The translations under genes were made by a program, and so were the position numbers. Of a DNA stretch of 64,000 bases, positions 60,501 through 64,000 are shown piece by piece; the first letter of the stretch is position 1, and every line of letters starts with the position of its first letter. The notes beneath the pieces were generated by a model. That model saw only the letters and a list, made by a program, of their open reading frames with translations. It was not told the origin of the DNA and ran no database searches. Source of the stretch: Paucibacter sp. DJ2R-2 (GTDB taxonomy: Bacteria > Pseudomonadota > Gammaproteobacteria > Burkholderiales > Burkholderiaceae_C); the NCBI RefSeq assembly GCF_025717675.1, contig NZ_JAJIRT010000001.1:434001-498000 (forward strand). The letters run 5' to 3'.

Positions 60501-61418
60501 TCAGCCCAAAGCCAACCCCGCCACGCCCAGCGCGATGGCCGCAGCCCCCAGCAAGCGCAACCATCGGTCACCTTCGCCCAGCAGGCTGCCGCCGGCCAGG
60601 GCGGCAAACAGCATGGACACTTCGCGGGCCGGCGCCACATGGCTGAGCGGCGCCAGCTGCATGGCGTAGAGCACCATGATGTAGCTGCTCGGCCCGAGCA
60701 CGGCGATGGCCAGAGCAGGCTTCCACTGCGCACGCCAGACGGCCTTGAAACGCGCCGGGTCGCGCAAGGCAAACGGGCCCATGACCGGGATGCGCAGCAC
60801 ATTGCCCACGTAATCAACCAGGATGGGCGAGATCAGCAGCACCTTGACCGCATAGCCATCGATCACCGTGTAAGTGGCGATGAAGACGCCGGTCAGCGCA
60901 CCCCAGAACAGACCTCGATGCAGACGCTGGCGCACAAAGGCGCGCGACTCGCTCAAGTCCCCGGACTCGCCCCGCCCCAGCAGCTGGCGCAGCAAGCCCG
61001 GCCCGCCTGCGATCAGGAACACACCCGCGACCACGGCCAGGGCGCCGGCCGCGCCCAACCAGCTCAGACTCTCTCCAAGCACGAAGACCGCGGCCACCGA
61101 ACTCAACAAAGGCCCACTGCCGCGCGCCAGCGGGTAGACCACGGTCAGCTCAGACACCGCATAGCCATGCAGCAGACAGCGGAAGTACAGCACATGGACG
61201 GCCGCACTGACGGCCAGCACCGTCCACTCCACCCAACCCCAGGCGGCCACGCCCTGCACGCCCGTCCAGGCCACCACCGGCGCCCAAACCAGGCCGACCA
61301 GGATGGAGCTCATCAACACGAACTCATTGCCACTGCCGCCGCTGCGCTTGGCAATCAGGTTCCAGCTGGCGTGGCAAAGGGCGGCGGCAAGAACCAGGGC
61401 GAGGGCAAGAGGGCTCAT
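60501..61418 (-). CDS. EamA-family (DMT) transporter
   Basis: 305 residues, ATG at 61418, about ten membrane helices in two EamA repeats (LALVLAAALCHASWNLIAKRSGG; VVYPLARGSGPLLSSVAAVFVLGESLSW; then FIATYTVIDGYAVK and LAPLSHVAPAREVSMLFAALAGGSLLGEG). The superfamily exports or imports small metabolites; the substrate cannot be read from the sequence. It stands alone. Confidence 0.87.
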   Translation of the reverse strand: MSPLALALVLAAALCHASWNLIAKRSGGSGNEFVLMSSILVGLVWAPVVAWTGVQGVAAWGWVEWTVLAVSAAVHVLYFRCLLHGYAVSELTVVYPLARGSGPLLSSVAAVFVLGESLSWLGAAGALAVVAGVFLIAGGPGLLRQLLGRGESGDLSESRAFVRQRLHRGLFWGALTGVFIATYTVIDGYAVKVLLISPILVDYVGNVLRIPVMGPFALRDPARFKAVWRAQWKPALAIAVLGPSSYIMVLYAMQLAPLSHVAPAREVSMLFAALAGGSLLGEGDRWLRLLGAAAIALGVAGLALG

Positions 61419-61583
61419 TCGGAAAGCAAGACAGACAGCGCAGAAATGCGAGCTGAGGGCATGCGCACCTCAAGTCGAAACCCACGATTGTGCGTTCGAT
61501 AGCGAACAGACCCGCCCGGCCTTCCGATCTACAAAGCAGCGTGACGGTGCCCCTGCCGCGCCGCCGCCAACTCAAGGCCTGAC

Positions 61584-62171
61584 ATGACCCACTCGCAATC
61601 CCCCAACACCCGTCGCCCCTTCTTGCGTCTCAGCAGCCTGTTGCTGACGGCCAGCCTCAGCGTGCTGGCCGGGCTGTCGCCCATGTCCGCCATGGCGGCC
61701 AGCGCCGAAGACCTGAACAAGGACGCCCAGCAAGCCCTGGCCGCCCTGTACAAAAGCAACCCTGTGGCCGAGACCATTTCCAAGAAGGCGCGCGCCGTGC
61801 TGGTCTTCCCCAAGATCGTCAAGGCCGGCCTGGTCTTTGGCGGCAGCTACGGCGAAGGCGTGCTGATGAAGAACGGCGCCGTCAGCGAGTACTACAACTC
61901 GGTGTCCGCCTCCTGGGGTTGGCAAGCCGGCGCCGAGTCGTATGCCTATGTCGTGTTCCTGATGAGCGACAAGGCGGTGCGCTATCTGGCCAAGTCCAAT
62001 GGCTGGGAATTTGGGGTCGGGCCCAGCTTGGTGCTGGTCAACGAAGGCGTTGCCAAGAACCTGAGCACCTCCACCTTGAAGGACGATGCCTACGCCTTCA
62101 TCACCGACCAGCAAGGCCTGATGGCCAGCCTCAGCATCGAAGGCACCAAGATCAGCCGCATCAAGCGCTGA
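61584..62171 (+). CDS. YSC84/SYLF-like secreted protein
   Basis: 195 residues, ATG at 61584. An N-region with RR precedes a signal segment (LLLTASLSVLAGLSPMSAMA). The SYLF pattern is clear: AETISKKARAVLVFPKIVKAGLVFGGSYGEGVLM, SVSASWGWQAGAESYAYVVFLMSDKAVRYL and GVGPSLVLVNEGVAKNLSTSTLKDDAYAFITDQQGLMASLSIEGTKISRI. SYLF domains bind lipids; bacterial members are envelope proteins of unclear role. No operon partner. Confidence 0.88.
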   Translation: MTHSQSPNTRRPFLRLSSLLLTASLSVLAGLSPMSAMAASAEDLNKDAQQALAALYKSNPVAETISKKARAVLVFPKIVKAGLVFGGSYGEGVLMKNGAVSEYYNSVSASWGWQAGAESYAYVVFLMSDKAVRYLAKSNGWEFGVGPSLVLVNEGVAKNLSTSTLKDDAYAFITDQQGLMASLSIEGTKISRIKR

Positions 62172-62534
62172 ATTCGCTGGGACTAGCTGCGGCGGCTCAC
62201 GGCACTGAGCGGAAGTTCGATGGCCTGGTTTGCCGCGCTGCGGCGGCTCGGCCCGCCGCTGGGCGATTTGTGAAGGGCTGAGCAGCGCAGCGGCTCGGGG
62301 CGCGCGCGTACCCTCGCGCTTCAAGCTCTGACTTGGCGCGTCTGTCTGAACGGAACGAACGCGGTGAGTGAACGAGGTCATTGGCTTAAGCGCCAGCCCC
62401 GAGGCTCGAGCAGCGCAAGGCAGCCGGCCCGCGTGGGCCGCCCCCGGAACCATGAGCCCGGCGGTGGCCCGGACTGCAGGGCCTCACGAGGGAAACATGA
62501 AGGCTGCTTCGAGCCGCACGCCGCCCCTTGGTCG
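62172..62534. other. Intergenic region without recognised features
   Basis: 363 GC-rich bases between the convergent SYLF and VF530-like genes. I see no open frame with protein-like sequence, no terminator with a T-run and no clear repeat. Confidence 0.5.
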
Positions 62535-62807
62535 CTAGCGCTTGCGCGCTTGCTCACGCTTCATGAACAGATAGAGGCTTTCCACCTTGGCACGTGCCCA
62601 CGGTGTCTTGCGCAGGAACTTGAGGCTGGAGGCGACGCTGGGGTCTTGCTGGAAGCAGCGGATGGCGATTTGTTCGCCCAGTTCGCGCCAGCCGAAGTAA
62701 TGCGCCAGCTCGGTCACCATGGCTTCTAGGGTGATGCCGTGCAGGGGGTCTTTGGGTTTCTTGGCGGGCGGGGCTGGCGGCGTGGCGCTGTCGTGGTGTT
62801 CGCTCAT
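62535..62807 (-). CDS. VF530-family protein
   Basis: 90 residues, ATG at 62807 overlapping the stop of the acyltransferase gene (ATGA). The family pattern DPLHGITLEAMVTELAHYFGWRELGEQIAIRCFQQDPSVASSLKFLRKTPWARAKVESLY is clear (quoted in parts: DPLHGITLEAM, FGWRELGEQ, RCFQQDPSV, LKFLRKTPWAR). VF530 from Vibrio fischeri was solved as a small DNA-binding-like protein; the function is unknown. It has a Pro-rich N-terminal tail. Confidence 0.9.
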   Translation of the reverse strand: MSEHHDSATPPAPPAKKPKDPLHGITLEAMVTELAHYFGWRELGEQIAIRCFQQDPSVASSLKFLRKTPWARAKVESLYLFMKREQARKR

Positions 62808-63394
62808 TGGTGATCGAACTGCGAGGCGTTCTTGCCTTTGAACTGGGCGTAAAAGGCCTTGATCTTGACCATATCGGCCTCGATGTCGCCGCTCGGCACA
62901 AAGGTTGGCCCGAGGCCGCTGAGCTTGCGCTCGTAGTCCATATAGGCCATCACGATGGGCATTTTCGCGGTGTGGGCGATCCAGTAGAAACCGGTTTTCC
63001 AATAGCGGGTCTTGCTGCGCGTGCCCTCGGGCGGAACGATCAGCTGCACCGGTCCATCCGCGGCCACCAGTGCGGCGGCTGAAGCGGCCACCAGATTGCT
63101 GGACTGCTCTCGGTTCACGCTGATGCCGCCCAGCCAGCGCATCACCGGGCCGAAGGGCCAGCGGAAGATCTGCTGCTTGCCCATCCAGTAGACATTCAGG
63201 CGCAGCGAGAACGCCACCATCAGCGTGTAGGGCAGATCCCAGTTGCTGGTGTGGGGGGCGGCGATCAGCACGCATTTGGGATGTTCGGCCGGCAAGCTGC
63301 CTGAAACCGTCCAGCCGCGCCACCTCAGGAACGCGAGCGAGAAGCGGCGCAACAAGGTGTTGACGACGGGGGTGGTGAAGATGGTTCTATGCAT
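62804..63394 (-). CDS. 1-acyl-sn-glycerol-3-phosphate acyltransferase-like protein
   Basis: 196 residues from ATG at 63394 (the upstream frame to 63475 is less likely). The PlsC-type acyltransferase motifs are present: His48-Thr-Ser-Asn-Trp-Asp53 (HX4D), GGISVNRE and VPPEGTRSKT. The short form is common in Proteobacteria and acylates lysophosphatidate or other lipid acceptors at the inner membrane. It is coupled to the VF530-like gene. Confidence 0.88.
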   Translation of the reverse strand: MHRTIFTTPVVNTLLRRFSLAFLRWRGWTVSGSLPAEHPKCVLIAAPHTSNWDLPYTLMVAFSLRLNVYWMGKQQIFRWPFGPVMRWLGGISVNREQSSNLVAASAAALVAADGPVQLIVPPEGTRSKTRYWKTGFYWIAHTAKMPIVMAYMDYERKLSGLGPTFVPSGDIEADMVKIKAFYAQFKGKNASQFDHQ

Positions 63395-63679
63395 GTCGGT
63401 GGGGCGCAGCGAACCCGGGATTATCCGGCCCGGTGGCCGGGCCGCTTGCGGCGCCGCTGCCAGTTTTTGCAGCAAACCAGCAAAGTTTTCGTGAAATCAA
63501 TCACTTGCAGCGTGCATGCGCAGGCTGTGCACGGACTTGTCCACAGCGGCTGTGGAGCGAGTGTGCGCCGTGGCTGCTGTGGCATTTGCGATGAGATGGC
63601 CGGTCTTGTGCCGCTTGCTCCGAGCTTGTCGGCCGTCCAAAGCCGGGGACACTGAGCTCCCAGTCTTGGAGGTTTTCGA

Positions 63680-64000
63680 GTGCAAGAAGGGGTGGTTCTG
63701 AGCAATCTGGCACGTGCCTGGTCGGGTCTGACCGGGCAGAGCTGTGCCTTTGCCCCCAGCTCTGATCCGCCGGCTCCCCGAGCCGACGATGCCTGCTTCA
63801 TGCTGCCCATCACCGACTGCGTCACCGGCTTCAGCAGTCACCCGCGCGCCATCGTGCTGCTGCTCCTGGGCGCCGCTGAGAGTCAGGCCTTGGCGGCCGC
63901 CATGTTCGGCCTGCCTCCTGAGCAGCTCAGCGCCGCCGACTTGCAGGACGCCGGAGCCGAGTTGTGCAACATCCTCAGCGCCAGCCTGATGGAATGCCTG
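63680..64000 (+). CDS. CheX-like chemotaxis phosphatase (3' end cut by window)
   Basis: The reading frame starts at GTG at 63680, preceded by GGAGG at 7-base spacing, and runs off the right edge after 107 codons. The pattern is CheX-like: VLSNLARAWSGLTGQ, FMLPITDCVTGFSSHPRAIVLLLLG, MFGLPPEQLSAADLQDAGAELCNILSASLME. The Asp/Glu...Asn motif (DAGAELCNIL) matches the phosphatase site of CheC/CheX, which dephosphorylates CheY. A second part may lie beyond the edge. Motif reading only; the match is moderate. Confidence 0.6.
   Translation, partial: MQEGVVLSNLARAWSGLTGQSCAFAPSSDPPAPRADDACFMLPITDCVTGFSSHPRAIVLLLLGAAESQALAAAMFGLPPEQLSAADLQDAGAELCNILSASLMECL

Noticed and set aside
1-64000. tRNA, rRNA or riboswitch genes
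   Set aside because: I looked for cloverleaf and conserved loop sequences in the intergenic gaps and saw none; a covariance-model scan would be needed to exclude small RNAs.

Overview
The window is 64 kb of GC-rich bacterial DNA with a gene set typical of Burkholderiales, most like the Roseateles/Pelomonas/Paucibacter group. This rests on the paired cyanophycin synthetases with their DUF1854 and ABC partners, on the isovaleryl-CoA dehydrogenase / carbonic anhydrase / AceK / thiolase operon, and on a SorAB-type sulfite dehydrogenase. The genus is an inference from gene content. I saw no rRNA, tRNA or CRISPR array, and no intact transposase or integrase.

Region by region. 1-7 kb: an ECF sigma factor (cut by the window edge) is divergent from an operon of two lipoproteins (the second CsgG-like), an exported caspase-fold protease and a small secreted protein; a DUF11-type lipoprotein converges on it. 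7-14.3 kb: a GNAT/class V aminotransferase fusion, an acyl-CoA dehydrogenase, a membrane-anchored unknown, an SDR, a LysR regulator and a CPBP protease. 14.3-22.6 kb: an accessory stretch with gene fragments, an attC-like palindrome, low-GC orphan genes, a MITE-like element, REP-like TGACCCC islands and three copies of the udk 3' end, ending at intact udk. 22.8-31 kb: a serine hydrolase, a three-module kinase/peptidase-fold/aminotransferase protein and a secreted M9 collagenase. 31.3-38 kb: a six-gene, translationally coupled operon (ivd, serine/threonine dehydratase-like, GNAT, carbonic anhydrase, aceK, thiolase) behind a LiuR-like palindrome. 38-41.8 kb: a NhaR-like LysR regulator, an HPF-like protein, an 11-copy AATG tract, and TerB-like, ExoD-like and SbtA-like genes. 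41.8-49.7 kb: the cyanophycin locus. 49.8-62.2 kb: an FeS photolyase, a CheY-like receiver, envelope proteins, SorAB sulfite oxidation divergent from a PhnD-like/rhodanese fusion, two orphan periplasmic binding proteins, a DMT transporter and a YSC84-like protein. 62.5-64 kb: a VF530-like protein, an acyltransferase and the start of a CheX-like gene.

How genes work together. The leucine operon probably turns isovaleryl-CoA toward acetyl-CoA, with carbonic anhydrase able to supply bicarbonate for the carboxylase step (the carboxylase is not in the window) and AceK setting the isocitrate branch point. The cyanophycin locus stores nitrogen and carbon as Asp-Arg polymer. The part that fits known systems least is the sigma factor / CsgG-like lipoprotein / exported caspase cluster at the left end; the most unusual DNA architecture is the series of gene tails between 16 and 22.6 kb.
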